From: Roseibium album | GTDB lineage: Bacteria > Pseudomonadota > Alphaproteobacteria > Rhizobiales > Stappiaceae | NCBI RefSeq assembly: GCF_001404515.1 | Contig: NZ_CXWE01000016.1 | Span: forward strand, 18,068 to 82,067 | Reading direction: 5' to 3' | Length of the DNA: 64,000 nucleotides | Shown here: positions 9,019 through 17,675 of the stretch, in pieces | Position numbering within the stretch: the first letter of the stretch is position 1 | Layout: the number at the start of each line of letters is the position of its first letter | Made by a program: the position numbers and the translations under genes | Notes under the pieces: generated by a model | Databases searched by the model: none | What the model saw: only the letters and a program-made list of their open reading frames with translations | Told to the model about the DNA's origin: nothing

Positions 9019-9057
9019 CACCGCTTGTTGGCCCGCGACACGGGCTAACAAGCGGTG
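9019..9057. terminator. Stem-loop between convergent genes
   Basis: A 17-bp stem with one G-T wobble (arms 9019-9035 and 9041-9057) closes a five-base loop, CGACA. It lies between the convergent EEP and GNAT genes. No long T-tract follows on either strand, so it may stabilise mRNA ends or act as a weak bidirectional terminator. Confidence 0.5.
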
Positions 9058-9085
9058 CATCAAAGAACCCGCAAAAACTGAAGCA

Positions 9086-9688
9086 TTACACCTTGTTCAG
9101 GTCCTTGATCAGCAGCAGAACGTCTCCCGTGTAATAGGGCTGGCATGGATGAAGCCGAACGGGCGCGCTTTCCTTGAGATCATAACCAAGGCGCTGGTAG
9201 AGGCGAACGGCACCCGTGTTCTGGGCGTAAACCTGAATGCTCATCGTCGATTTGCCGTTTTCCCGCGCCAGGCTTTCTGCCGAGGCCAGCAACGTGGTGC
9301 CCAGCCCCCGGCCGCGATGCCCAGGAAATGTGGCCAGGGCATTGATATACCAGGTGCCGACCGAGTGTTTCTCTAGCTCCACAAAGGGCGCGATCGGTGC
9401 GGGAAGTGTATCGGGGTCATCTTCCGGTGCGGTATCGATAGGATAGCTCAGCACCATGCCCGTGACGAGATCCTTATCTTCCGTCACCAAAGCGTTCGTG
9501 AAGGAGAACCCTCCAGACGGTCTTCTTGCCCGGTCTGCACCGACATCAAGTGGCGCCTGATCGTTTTCGCAGGCCCGGCTCCAAAGCCAGTTCGGGATAC
9601 CCTCGCCCGCGATATCGATGAGCTTGGCGAGCGGCTTCGCATCCAGTGCGGTGGCTTGCCGAATTGCACGGTTGGTTTGAATATTCAT
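9086..9688 (-). CDS. GNAT-family N-acetyltransferase
   Basis: Starting at MNIQTNRAIR the protein has 200 residues. An upstream in-frame start at 9751 would add 21 residues without family similarity. The acetyl-CoA-binding motif A is visible as FPGHRGRGLGTTLLASAE near residues 125-142, followed by the MSIQVYAQNTGAVRLYQRLGY segment typical of Rim-like GNATs. It transfers acetyl from acetyl-CoA to an amine on an unidentified acceptor in the cytoplasm. It is monocistronic as far as can be seen. Confidence 0.87.
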   Translation of the reverse strand: MNIQTNRAIRQATALDAKPLAKLIDIAGEGIPNWLWSRACENDQAPLDVGADRARRPSGGFSFTNALVTEDKDLVTGMVLSYPIDTAPEDDPDTLPAPIAPFVELEKHSVGTWYINALATFPGHRGRGLGTTLLASAESLARENGKSTMSIQVYAQNTGAVRLYQRLGYDLKESAPVRLHPCQPYYTGDVLLLIKDLNKV

Positions 9689-9772
9689 GTTTTCAACTCG
9701 AAAGTTACTATTTGGGAATTCAGTTGAGTACGTCCGGCAGATCACCGGCATGACGCCTGCGGTTCGCTGTTT

Positions 9773-10111
9773 TCAGTGCGCAGTGACCGGGCCCACCGGA
9801 CCTCCTGAATCCCACTCCAGATGAGACTTTTCGACTTCCACGGGCGCGGTGTGATCATGTTGGTCCGAAGGAGCGGCCAATTCATTGATATTCAGTCTTG
9901 CGGCTCCAGCGAGCGGAACCACCAAATATTGGAAGCATTCGCCGTCGAGTGCTTTTCCGACCGCTGGCCGGACTTCATCAAGTAGCAGTTTGGTTGCTGC
10001 GAAAGAACGCTTCTGGTCCGCGGCAAGGTCGGAGGAAATGCTGGCCCCCGACTGAGCCTGACCGGCCAACGAGAGAACAAGCAAGGGCGATAATACAATT
10101 GATTTCAACAT
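9773..10111 (-). CDS. Small secreted protein of unknown function
   Basis: From the ATG at 10111 the product has 112 residues: a Sec signal peptide (MLKSIVLSPLLVLSLAGQAQ, cleavage near QAQS-GAS) and a mature part of about 90 residues without transmembrane segments. It has one cysteine (GECFQYLVV) and a His/Glu-rich tail. A longer frame to 10273 overlaps the upstream methyltransferase and is less likely. It lies 46 bp downstream of the methyltransferase on the same strand. I do not recognise the family. Confidence 0.5.
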   Translation of the reverse strand: MLKSIVLSPLLVLSLAGQAQSGASISSDLAADQKRSFAATKLLLDEVRPAVGKALDGECFQYLVVPLAGAARLNINELAAPSDQHDHTAPVEVEKSHLEWDSGGPVGPVTAH

Positions 10112-10157
10112 CTTGGTATTCCAATTCAAATAATGTGCAAATTCGAGACACGGCGGC

Positions 10158-11102
10158 TCAAGCTGCTGGTCGGAACTGATCATGTATAGCAATGCACCCG
10201 ACATGCCTGTGATCCGTGCCACAGCACCCGCCAACGACACGAATGTTGGGCAGATGGCGCAAGAGGTCTGCACTCAACCGGCCGAGTTCGCCCGGGTTTC
10301 CGTCATCAAGGGTTTCCGCTTCATCCAGTTCGGCATGGCTCATCCGCGATGCGTTCGACCTGATGCCACCGACCCGCAGTTTCCACGATGCACCGGTTTC
10401 CAGCACCTCCCTGAAATGATCGGGGTGAGCACAGTTGATCATGTAGTAGTGCGGACTGCTGTCGGTGGCCTCATCAACCTCTTCGATGGCTTCACGCAAC
10501 GGCTGGCCGGATGGCAACCGGCCATCGGTTTCCAGCGTAAAGGCGATCACGGCCGGTAGATCGATTTCCCTTGCGGCCTGCGCGATACCAACCGCCTCCC
10601 CGGCATGTGTCAGCGTCATTGCGCTGATCATGTCTACGCCGGCGCGTCCCAGGGCATGAATTTGGGGGGCATGGATCAAAAGCGCATCTTGATAAGAAAG
10701 TGTCGCGTCCGGGGCATAGGCATCGCCCGACGGACCTACGAGCCCGTTGACCAGGATCGGCAGACTGTCCGTTTCGTGCCGCATGCGGATCTCGGAGACA
10801 AAACCTACCGCCCGTTCGTTTGTCTGAAGAACGTCCGAGACCGATTTGCCCAATGGTCCTGCCCAGGCCACGCCCGCTCGCCAGGTCGGTGCATCCAGGA
10901 TGAAACCACGACCCGACTGGCGCGCTATTTCGACAAAACGTTCATAGTATTCGACCAGATCCCGCCGCCCCTGATCGCTGTCCAGCAACACCGCTGCTGA
11001 AAAGCACGGCAGTTCATACCCCTTGTCAAAGATAAGATAGGTTTCCAGTCCGCCGTCGGATAGAAAGAAACGATCGGCCTGCATAAGCTCTTGAATTCGC
11101 AT
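10158..11102 (-). CDS. mmuM: Homocysteine S-methyltransferase
   Basis: This 314-residue protein matches the homocysteine-binding barrel of MmuM/MetH. The N-terminal SDGGLETYLIF stretch, the first zinc cysteine in MINCAHPDHF and the paired zinc cysteines in VVGGCCGTDHRHV are all present. It transfers a methyl group from S-methylmethionine, S-adenosylmethionine or a betaine-like donor to homocysteine, making methionine. The length equals that of stand-alone MmuM enzymes, without cobalamin domains. The real methyl donor cannot be read from sequence. It is divergent from a TetR regulator across 179 bp. Confidence 0.88.
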   Translation of the reverse strand: MRIQELMQADRFFLSDGGLETYLIFDKGYELPCFSAAVLLDSDQGRRDLVEYYERFVEIARQSGRGFILDAPTWRAGVAWAGPLGKSVSDVLQTNERAVGFVSEIRMRHETDSLPILVNGLVGPSGDAYAPDATLSYQDALLIHAPQIHALGRAGVDMISAMTLTHAGEAVGIAQAAREIDLPAVIAFTLETDGRLPSGQPLREAIEEVDEATDSSPHYYMINCAHPDHFREVLETGASWKLRVGGIRSNASRMSHAELDEAETLDDGNPGELGRLSADLLRHLPNIRVVGGCCGTDHRHVGCIAIHDQFRPAA

Positions 11103-11281
11103 GAAAGCTGTCCTCTTGTGTTGATGACAAGAGACTTATTCGACGCCGCGCCAAGCTGATAGTTGTCGCGTGGTTCGGTTGCGCAGATAATTTTTTCGTT
11201 TTATTTTCAATGAGTAAGGGAAGATTTCCTCCAAAGGTGTTTGCTTTGGGGAGTGTCAACTGGACTCGCGGTACAGTCGGG

Positions 11282-11902
11282 ATGCAGCCGATGAAAGAAA
11301 AAATCGACACACGAACGAGAATACTCGACATTGCGGAAGCCGCAGTTCTTGAGAAAGGTTTCGAGGCAACGTCCATAGAAGAAATTGTCGCCGGCGCCGA
11401 GATTTCACGCGGCGGTTTCTTTTACCACTTCAAGGACAAGAACGCGCTGGCACGTGCCATGCTGGAGCGATACATCGAAGTCGAAAATGCTCTCTACGAC
11501 GATCTGTTTGCGCGCGCCCGCGAACTGAATGACGACCCGTTGCATTGTATGCTTATCGGCCTGAAGCTGCTGGCAGAAATGCTGGAAGAAATGCCGACCG
11601 GGCACCCCGGTTGCGTGATCGCGTCGACGGCCTATCAGGATCGCCTGTTCGACGAAGGTGTCCGGAACTTGAACCGGCAGGCCATTCTCGGATGGCGAAA
11701 GCGGTTCAGAGGCATGTTTGAAGACATCTCGGAGCTCTACGAACCCCGGGAACCGGTCAATCTCGACGCGCTTGGAGACATGGTATCAGGCGTGGTTGAA
11801 GGCGGTCTCGTGTTGCAGCGCGCCTTGCGGGAGCACAACAACGCTTCCGAACAGATCATGTTGTTCCGCACGTACCTGAAGCTGCTGTTTGCGCCCCGGT
11901 GA
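11282..11902 (+). CDS. TetR/AcrR-family transcriptional regulator
   Basis: The protein has about 206 residues if started at 11282. In-frame ATGs at 11210 and 11291 are alternatives, because no ribosome site is decisive. The N-terminal helix-turn-helix (TRTRILDIAEAAVLEKGFEA, then TSIEEIVAGAEISRGGFFYHFKDKNAL) is canonical TetR. The C-terminal ligand domain has PTGHPGCVIAS, typical of the TetR_C group that includes YxaF/LmrA-like repressors. It is divergent from the methyltransferase gene, which it may repress. The ligand is unknown. Confidence 0.88.
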   Translation: MQPMKEKIDTRTRILDIAEAAVLEKGFEATSIEEIVAGAEISRGGFFYHFKDKNALARAMLERYIEVENALYDDLFARARELNDDPLHCMLIGLKLLAEMLEEMPTGHPGCVIASTAYQDRLFDEGVRNLNRQAILGWRKRFRGMFEDISELYEPREPVNLDALGDMVSGVVEGGLVLQRALREHNNASEQIMLFRTYLKLLFAPR

Positions 11903-11954
11903 TTGTCGCCGCCAACGACGCATCCCGAACGCGCGGCCCCAGCCGTTCCCGTTG

Positions 11955-12905
11955 CTAATCCTTCCGGAATCTGACCGGCGGCGACTTCTCAGGCAAGAGC
12001 CCCGAACGGAAGCGTTGCAGAACAAATTGCAACAGCAGGCCGACAAGCAGCATGCGGATGAATGAACTGCGGGTCGCCCATTCGGGTGGCAGGCGATTGG
12101 TGAAGATCTCCGTGACCGACCAGAGTGTCCAGATCGTCAGTGCGCCCAGAATGGCGCCCCTGTTGTTGCCCGAACCGCCGGCCATAAGCATCACCCAGAC
12201 CAGGAAGGTCGTCAAAAGCGGGTCGGTCGCCGTTGGTGACAGGAAGCGGAAATAGTGGGCCGACAGACCGCCTGCAACACCCATGACCGCGCAACCAATG
12301 ACGAAGGTCTGAATGCGGTATTTCTCGACATTCTTGCCGGCAGCCAACGCGGAGGCTTCGTTGTCCCGTATTGCGCGAAGGCTGCGGCCCCATGGGCTGT
12401 CGTAAAGCCGGGAGGTGGCGACATAAACCAGAAGCACGATCACCCAGACGAAGCCAAGAAAAACAACGTCCGACATGCGTCCCGTGGTGAAGTCGGAAAG
12501 TGGTCTCGGTATCCTGGAAACACCCAGGCTGCCATTCGTCAGCCAACTTTCGTTGACAAAGACGAGGCGCAGGATCTCGGCGATGCCGATGGACGCCATG
12601 GCGAGGTAGTCACTCTTGAGCCGCACGCAGATGCGGGCAACTGCCCAGCCCGTTATGCCCGCAACGAGCGCCGCACCGACAAGGCCGATCGGAACCGGCA
12701 TTGAAAATCCGCCCAGGTGCCTGCCGGACGCCGCCGTCGAAAGGATCGCGGAGGTGTATGCTCCGACACCGTAAAAGCCGGCTATGCCTGCATTGAAGAG
12801 ACCGCCCATGCCCCATTGGACATTGAGTGCAAGACAAAGCAGCGCGTAAATGCCGCCCATGATCAACAGGCTCACCACGTAGAAGAAAAGGCCGGTCAGT
12901 TCCAT
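11955..12905 (-). CDS. livM: Branched-chain-amino-acid-type ABC transporter, permease LivM
   Basis: From the ATG at 12905 the protein has 316 residues with about nine membrane helices and the LivM coupling segment (SPWGRSLRAIRDNEASALAAGKN). The much longer upstream frame to 13139 lies inside livH in another phase. The start overlaps the livH stop (TAATG). It pairs with LivH as the second channel subunit of a HAAT-family importer. In this genus-level context such importers often carry substrates other than leucine, for example aromatic acids, urea or amides. Its neighbours point to a catabolic substrate. It is the last gene of the gntR-cupin-liv operon. Confidence 0.9.
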   Translation of the reverse strand: MELTGLFFYVVSLLIMGGIYALLCLALNVQWGMGGLFNAGIAGFYGVGAYTSAILSTAASGRHLGGFSMPVPIGLVGAALVAGITGWAVARICVRLKSDYLAMASIGIAEILRLVFVNESWLTNGSLGVSRIPRPLSDFTTGRMSDVVFLGFVWVIVLLVYVATSRLYDSPWGRSLRAIRDNEASALAAGKNVEKYRIQTFVIGCAVMGVAGGLSAHYFRFLSPTATDPLLTTFLVWVMLMAGGSGNNRGAILGALTIWTLWSVTEIFTNRLPPEWATRSSFIRMLLVGLLLQFVLQRFRSGLLPEKSPPVRFRKD

Positions 12906-13795
12906 TACAAGAGCCTCCCCTTGAACAGCCCCTGCGGGCGGAAGATCAGCAGCGAAATCATGATCACGAAGGCGACTGCGGTCTTGTAAGACGGTGAGAT
13001 CAGCGCTTCGTCGCCGATCCAGTGATAGGAGGACAATTCCTCTGCCATGCCGATGATGAAGCCGCCGGCCATGGCGCCCATCGGCTTGCCGATGCCGCCG
13101 AGAATGGCCGCCGCGAACATGGGCAGCAGCAGGTTCCAACCCAGGTTCGGGTGCGCGCTGGTGTTCAGCGCTGCGAAGGCTCCGGCGACGGCAGCGAGCG
13201 CGGCACCGATGATCCAGGTCCAGCGCACGACCTTCGCGGTATCGAGGCCGGAGACTTCTGCAAGTTCGGGATCATCCGCAACAGCGCGCATGGATCGGCC
13301 GGTCTTCGTCGCCGTCAGGAAAAAATGCAGCAAAACCGCGATCACCGCCGTCGTTACAATCGCCTGAAGGTGCAAAACCGATACCCGGAAGGTGTCGAAC
13401 AGGATCAATGGCGGTCGAACCCCGGCGACAAGGACCTGGTTCTCCGAGCCCCAGACAAGCTGGATCAGAGAACGGAACACAAGCGCGATCCCGAAGGAGG
13501 AAATCACCGTGTAGATCGTCGGCAGGTCGCGGAGCGGGCGGTAGAAATAGCGGTCGACAAAAAGGGCGGCGAAAACCGTCAGCGCCATGCCGAACGGCAC
13601 GAGCAGAAGCGGGTTCACCGGCATGAGCGCTGCGGCGGCCAGGATCCCGTACGTTCCGAGCGTCATCAGGTCACCATGGGCGAAATGCGCGAACCTCAAA
13701 ATCCCGAAGATCATCGATATGCCTACGGCGCCGAGTGCATAGATGCTGCCGATGGTGAGTGCTGGAAACAGGTAGAAATTGATGAATTCGCTCAT
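12905..13795 (-). CDS. livH: Branched-chain-amino-acid-type ABC transporter, permease LivH
   Basis: This 296-residue inner-membrane permease has the typical LivH opening (ALTIGSIYALGAVGISMIFG), the FAHGDLMTLGTYG signature and a coupling helix near TGRSMRAVADDPELAEVSGL. It forms the channel with LivM. Start and stop overlap with livF and livM show tight translational coupling. It is of ordinary length. Confidence 0.92.
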   Translation of the reverse strand: MSEFINFYLFPALTIGSIYALGAVGISMIFGILRFAHFAHGDLMTLGTYGILAAAALMPVNPLLLVPFGMALTVFAALFVDRYFYRPLRDLPTIYTVISSFGIALVFRSLIQLVWGSENQVLVAGVRPPLILFDTFRVSVLHLQAIVTTAVIAVLLHFFLTATKTGRSMRAVADDPELAEVSGLDTAKVVRWTWIIGAALAAVAGAFAALNTSAHPNLGWNLLLPMFAAAILGGIGKPMGAMAGGFIIGMAEELSSYHWIGDEALISPSYKTAVAFVIMISLLIFRPQGLFKGRLL

Positions 13796-14511
13796 CCGGC
13801 AGCGCCTCCGAGAAAGAGACGGCGTACGTCTTTGTCGCCAAGCAGTTCCTCGCCTGTGCCGCTGACGTGGTTGCGGCCATTGACGAGGATGTGGCCGTGA
13901 TCGGCGATCTGCAATGCCTGGCGGGCGTTCTGCTCGACCATCAGGATCGTGATCCCTGTCTTGCGGATATCAAGCAGAAGATCGAAAATCCGTTCCAGGT
14001 AGGCAGGGGAAAGGCCTGCTGTCGGTTCGTCAAGCAGCACCAGTTTCGGTTCGCTCATTAGGGCACGGCCCATCGCAACCATCTGCCTCTGCCCGCCCGA
14101 GAGTTCTCCTGCAGGCTGCCTGAGCTTGCCCTTCAGATCGGGAAACAGCGAAAGAACCCTTTCGCGCGTCGCCTTCTGATCGGCTGGCGGTGCCGCGTAG
14201 GTGCCGACATCGAGGTTTTCATCAACCGTCATGGAAGGGAACACGTTTCTGTTCTGTGGAACGGCGGAGACACCCAGCGGCACAAGCGCGGATGTCCTGC
14301 ATTCGGTCAGCTCACGTTCACCAAGCCGGATGGTTCCGGCGGAAACGCTCGTGAGCGCAAATATGGTCTTCAAGAGCGTTGACTTCCCCGCGCCATTCGG
14401 ACCCAGGACGACAGCAATTTCACCAGGCTCCACGCTCAGCGAAATATCCTCGATGATCGGCGGGCCGCCATATCCTGCCGTCAGCCCCGTGACGGAAAGC
14501 TGCTCGGTCAT
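13792..14511 (-). CDS. livF: Branched-chain-amino-acid-type ABC transporter, ATPase LivF
   Basis: From the ATG at 14511, which overlaps the livG stop by four bases, the protein has 239 residues. Walker A GPNGAGKST, signature LSGGQRQM and Walker B LVLLDEPTAGLSP are intact. The end of the LivF-type H-loop reads ILMVEQN. It is one of two ATPases driving the importer. The upstream extension to 14634 lies inside livG and is not used. Confidence 0.92.
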   Translation of the reverse strand: MTEQLSVTGLTAGYGGPPIIEDISLSVEPGEIAVVLGPNGAGKSTLLKTIFALTSVSAGTIRLGERELTECRTSALVPLGVSAVPQNRNVFPSMTVDENLDVGTYAAPPADQKATRERVLSLFPDLKGKLRQPAGELSGGQRQMVAMGRALMSEPKLVLLDEPTAGLSPAYLERIFDLLLDIRKTGITILMVEQNARQALQIADHGHILVNGRNHVSGTGEELLGDKDVRRLFLGGAAG

Positions 14512-15281
14512 AGCTGGGCCTCGTACTTTCCGCCGCCGAAATAAGCTTCGATCACACGTTCGTCCTGCCTGACCTCGTCGACCGTTCCCTCGGTCAGCAG
14601 AGTGCCCTGCGCCATCACCAAAACGTGGTCGCACAGTTTGGAAACGTAATCGAGATCGTGCTCGATCAGGCAGAACGTAAGGCCCCGTTCCCTGTTCAGC
14701 ATCAGGATCTTGTCAGCCAGTTTGCCGAGCAAAGTCCTGTTGATACCCGCACCAATCTCGTCGAGCAGAATGATCTTGGGGTCGCGCATCAGGGCGCGGC
14801 CGAGTTCGACCAGTTTCTTCTGGCCACCGGACAGGTTTCCGGCCTTTTCGTCAATCACATGTTCCAGTTCGAGCAGGCGAACAGTTTCGCGTGCGGTTTC
14901 ATAGATCCCACGCTCTTCCTGCAAATACCGGCCACGCCGAAAAATGACATTGAATACGTTCTCGCCGTCTGGCGCCGCCGCAGACGCCATCAGGTTCTCA
15001 AGCACGGAAAGCTGCGAAAATTCGTGCGGGATCTGGAAGGTTCGTGCCAGTCCGGCCTGAGCCCGCTGGTACGGCTTCAGTCCCGTTACATCATGGCCAT
15101 CGAAATGAACACGGCCAGACGTTGGCCGGATCGCCCCGGCAATGACATTGAATGCGGTTGTCTTGCCCGCACCATTGGGTCCGATAAGACCCGTGATGCG
15201 GCCTGCGCCGATCTCGAAGCTTGCATGGTCTACCGCCCGCAAGCCTCCAAAATCGACGCAGATCTCGTCCAGTTGGATCAC
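14508..15281 (-). CDS. livG: Branched-chain-amino-acid-type ABC transporter, ATPase LivG
   Basis: This 257-residue ATPase has Walker A GPNGAGKTT near residues 35-43, the LivG-type insertion YQRAQAGLARTFQIP, signature LSGGQKKL and Walker B IILLDEI. It starts 17 bp after the binding-protein gene stop, so it is in the same operon. Note DEIGAGIN rather than the usual DEPxAGLN in the D-loop region, a mild variation. Confidence 0.92.
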   Translation of the reverse strand: MIQLDEICVDFGGLRAVDHASFEIGAGRITGLIGPNGAGKTTAFNVIAGAIRPTSGRVHFDGHDVTGLKPYQRAQAGLARTFQIPHEFSQLSVLENLMASAAAPDGENVFNVIFRRGRYLQEERGIYETARETVRLLELEHVIDEKAGNLSGGQKKLVELGRALMRDPKIILLDEIGAGINRTLLGKLADKILMLNRERGLTFCLIEHDLDYVSKLCDHVLVMAQGTLLTEGTVDEVRQDERVIEAYFGGGKYEAQL

Positions 15282-15298
15282 GCTACGATCAATCCGGC

Positions 15299-16498
15299 TT
15301 ATTCGATGATGGCTATCTGCTTGTAGCCGTCGCCGTCGACGACGAACTTGCCGATATAGCCCCCGACATCCCCGTTTTCGTCGAACTCCGCAGTGCCGCT
15401 GGCACCGTCATAGTCGATGTCCTTGCCTTCCTTGATCAGGGCGACGGCCTTGGCCCAGTCACCCGGCCCCACTTTCTCACCCGGAGCCATCGCGACTTGA
15501 CGAAGAGCCTCGGCCATTTTGGCACGGTCCGTGGAACCGGCTTTCTCGATTGCCAGCAGAGCAAGGAATGTCGCGTCATAGGTCTGATCCACAAATGCCT
15601 TGTCGGCACCTTCGCCGTATTCGGCGTTGAAGGCATCGTGGAGCGTTTTCTGAGCCGGGTTTTCAGCCGGAGACGTCGGCGAAGAGAAGAATGACGTCTT
15701 GAGCGCATCGGCGCCGACATTCTGGATCAGGAGTTCGTCGCGCAGCCCGTCGGTTCCAACGAACCTGTCGAACAAGCCACCTTCGATCGACTGCCTGACG
15801 ATCTTGCCGCCGCTATCTCCAGCGTAAGCAATCACGACGAGCGCCTGGGCATCCCCCTTGGCAAGGCTCGCCAGTTCAGAACGATAGGAATCCTTCTTTT
15901 CCTCATGCTTGTTTTCAGCAACGATTTCACCGCCGGCCTTCTTGTAGGCTTCCTTGAAGGTCTGGCCGATACCAACACCATAGTCGTTGTTCACATATGT
16001 GAGCGCGACTTTATCAAGACCTTCTTCAAGCACCATCTTGGCGAGAATTTCACCTTGATAGTTGTCGGAAGGAACAATGCGGAAAACAAGGCCATCATCC
16101 TGCAGTTCAGTCATGGCCGGCGAGGTTGCCGTTGGCGAGATCTGCGCAACACCTGCCGGGATAATCGCAGCTTCGGCTGCCGCAATCGTGGTTCCGGACA
16201 TCAGCGACCCCATGACAATGGGGACGTTCTCGATGTTGACCAGTTTTTGGGCCGCATCGACGGCACCCTGCGCGGTCCCGGTGGTATCGCCATAGACTGC
16301 GACCACTTCTTCGCCCAGCAACCCACCCTGGTCATTCACGTGTTTGACAGCGAGGTTTGCCGCGTTTTGGAGCGGCGGAATGAAATTGGCGATCGGTCCG
16401 GTAATATCCATCAGGACGCCGATCTTGGTCTCCGCGTAGGCCAGAGAACTGGTGCCCAGCATCAACGTGGCGGCTGCAAGTGTAGTCAACTTCTTCAT
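15299..16498 (-). CDS. livK: Branched-chain-amino-acid-type ABC transporter, periplasmic binding protein
   Basis: The 399-residue product has a Sec signal peptide (MKKLTTLAAATLMLGTSSLAYA) followed by a periplasmic-binding type I fold. The usual opening TKIGVLMDITGP is present, followed by the hinge region with AYAGDSGGKIVRQSIEG. It delivers an amino-acid-like or aromatic ligand to LivHMGF. It lies 44 bp after the cupin gene. The mapped family includes leucine, amide, urea and aromatic-acid binders, so livK is a family name rather than a proof of substrate. Confidence 0.88.
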   Translation of the reverse strand: MKKLTTLAAATLMLGTSSLAYAETKIGVLMDITGPIANFIPPLQNAANLAVKHVNDQGGLLGEEVVAVYGDTTGTAQGAVDAAQKLVNIENVPIVMGSLMSGTTIAAAEAAIIPAGVAQISPTATSPAMTELQDDGLVFRIVPSDNYQGEILAKMVLEEGLDKVALTYVNNDYGVGIGQTFKEAYKKAGGEIVAENKHEEKKDSYRSELASLAKGDAQALVVIAYAGDSGGKIVRQSIEGGLFDRFVGTDGLRDELLIQNVGADALKTSFFSSPTSPAENPAQKTLHDAFNAEYGEGADKAFVDQTYDATFLALLAIEKAGSTDRAKMAEALRQVAMAPGEKVGPGDWAKAVALIKEGKDIDYDGASGTAEFDENGDVGGYIGKFVVDGDGYKQIAIIE

Positions 16499-16542
16499 GC
16501 TTACTTCCCCTCATCGATTATTGTTATGTCCAATGCGCCCGT

Positions 16543-17640
16543 TCATTCCCTCCCAGACGAGCTCAGAACCTCGGTTTTGAACTGGCCCGGCAAGCTGACT
16601 TCAAGCAGCTCAAGGTCGGTTGTTGCGCCAGTGTATCGCGTCGCCATGTCCGGCGGGATCACGAAGGCGTCTCCGGCAGACAGGCGGTAAGGGTCTTTAC
16701 CTTCGCCCTCCAGTGTCATTTCGCCTGCCAGCACAAAGTTGAAAAGAATGTCACAGTCGTGCCGCGTCCAGGGAGAAGCCTCCCCTGTTGCACGTGCAAC
16801 CATAACAGATGCGACGCCCCTGGTGTTGTCCGAGATGCTTGTGTCCCGGACTTCGAAACCAGGAATACGGAAGGGTTCGAAAGTGCTCCCTCTGGCAAGA
16901 TTGTGCACGAATTTCTGTCCTTGCCACTCCCTGTCCGGGCGTTCAACCGGCGTCGGCAGGGTCATTTCGTGATCAATCTCGGTAACATGCTCTGCCGGAA
17001 CACCGATCTCGATCACCTCTATGCCGTCGGCAGCATGCATGACCCGGTGCCGGATTTCCGGCGGCTGAATGAAACAGTCGCCTGCCGTCAGCCGTCTCAC
17101 ATCACCCTGGTCCTCATAGAGAACATCAACCCAGCCCCGGACACAGAAGATCAGCTGGAAACCCACCTTGTGGAAATGGACCATATCGGGAACCGGACCG
17201 TCGGGCACCCGGATGTGCGAGGCGATCATTGCCCCACCCAGGCGAGTTGGCACGAGGTCCCGGTATTCCATGCCGGCACGGCCGATCACCCAGGGTGCCT
17301 GATCGGCCAGCCGGCGAACGACGAAGGCGTGTCTGGTCTCGGGCAAGACCAGCGGCGGATTGAGTTCATCGATCTCGATCCGCGTACCGTTGGGCGCGAC
17401 AAGGACACGTTCACCACCTGCAAATTCGCCAGGGTCGTCCGTCAGGATCCGGATAGTGCCGGGTTTCTCCTGTGCACCCTTTTCAATCCGTATTCGCAAA
17501 CCATGGCCGGAAAACACCGCGATCTCGGGACTGTCCGCCGGATAGATCATGTCGAGCCGCATCTTCAGCACCTTGGTAAAAAACGGCAGGTCCTTGCTGA
17601 GATCCTCGGTCGGCAATCGTATTTCCGCGCGTGTTTCCAT
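16543..17640 (-). CDS. VOC-cupin-cupin three-domain protein
   Basis: The protein has 365 residues from METRAEIRL; an ATG at 17676, overlapping the gntR stop by one base, would add 12. Residues 1 to about 95 look like a glyoxalase/VOC half-domain (LPTEDLSKDLPFFTKVLKM). Residues of about 145-205 form a cupin with HFHKVGFQ, GDCFIQPP and IRHRV. Residues of about 285-355 form a second cupin with TRHDCDILFNF and GDAFVIPP, where the late metal histidine seems lost. Cupin one could bind a metal and act as a dioxygenase, isomerase or binding protein. The operon with a GntR regulator and importer suggests handling of the imported compound. The reaction is unknown. Confidence 0.75.
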   Translation of the reverse strand: METRAEIRLPTEDLSKDLPFFTKVLKMRLDMIYPADSPEIAVFSGHGLRIRIEKGAQEKPGTIRILTDDPGEFAGGERVLVAPNGTRIEIDELNPPLVLPETRHAFVVRRLADQAPWVIGRAGMEYRDLVPTRLGGAMIASHIRVPDGPVPDMVHFHKVGFQLIFCVRGWVDVLYEDQGDVRRLTAGDCFIQPPEIRHRVMHAADGIEVIEIGVPAEHVTEIDHEMTLPTPVERPDREWQGQKFVHNLARGSTFEPFRIPGFEVRDTSISDNTRGVASVMVARATGEASPWTRHDCDILFNFVLAGEMTLEGEGKDPYRLSAGDAFVIPPDMATRYTGATTDLELLEVSLPGQFKTEVLSSSGRE

Positions 17641-17675
17641 CAATCCGTTTCCATCATCTTTTCCGTCTGCCAGCA

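Noticed and set aside
13022..13900. Plus-strand frame of 292 codons over livH
   Set aside because: It lies antisense to a clear LivH permease and is rich in Arg/Gly/Asp without domain signals.
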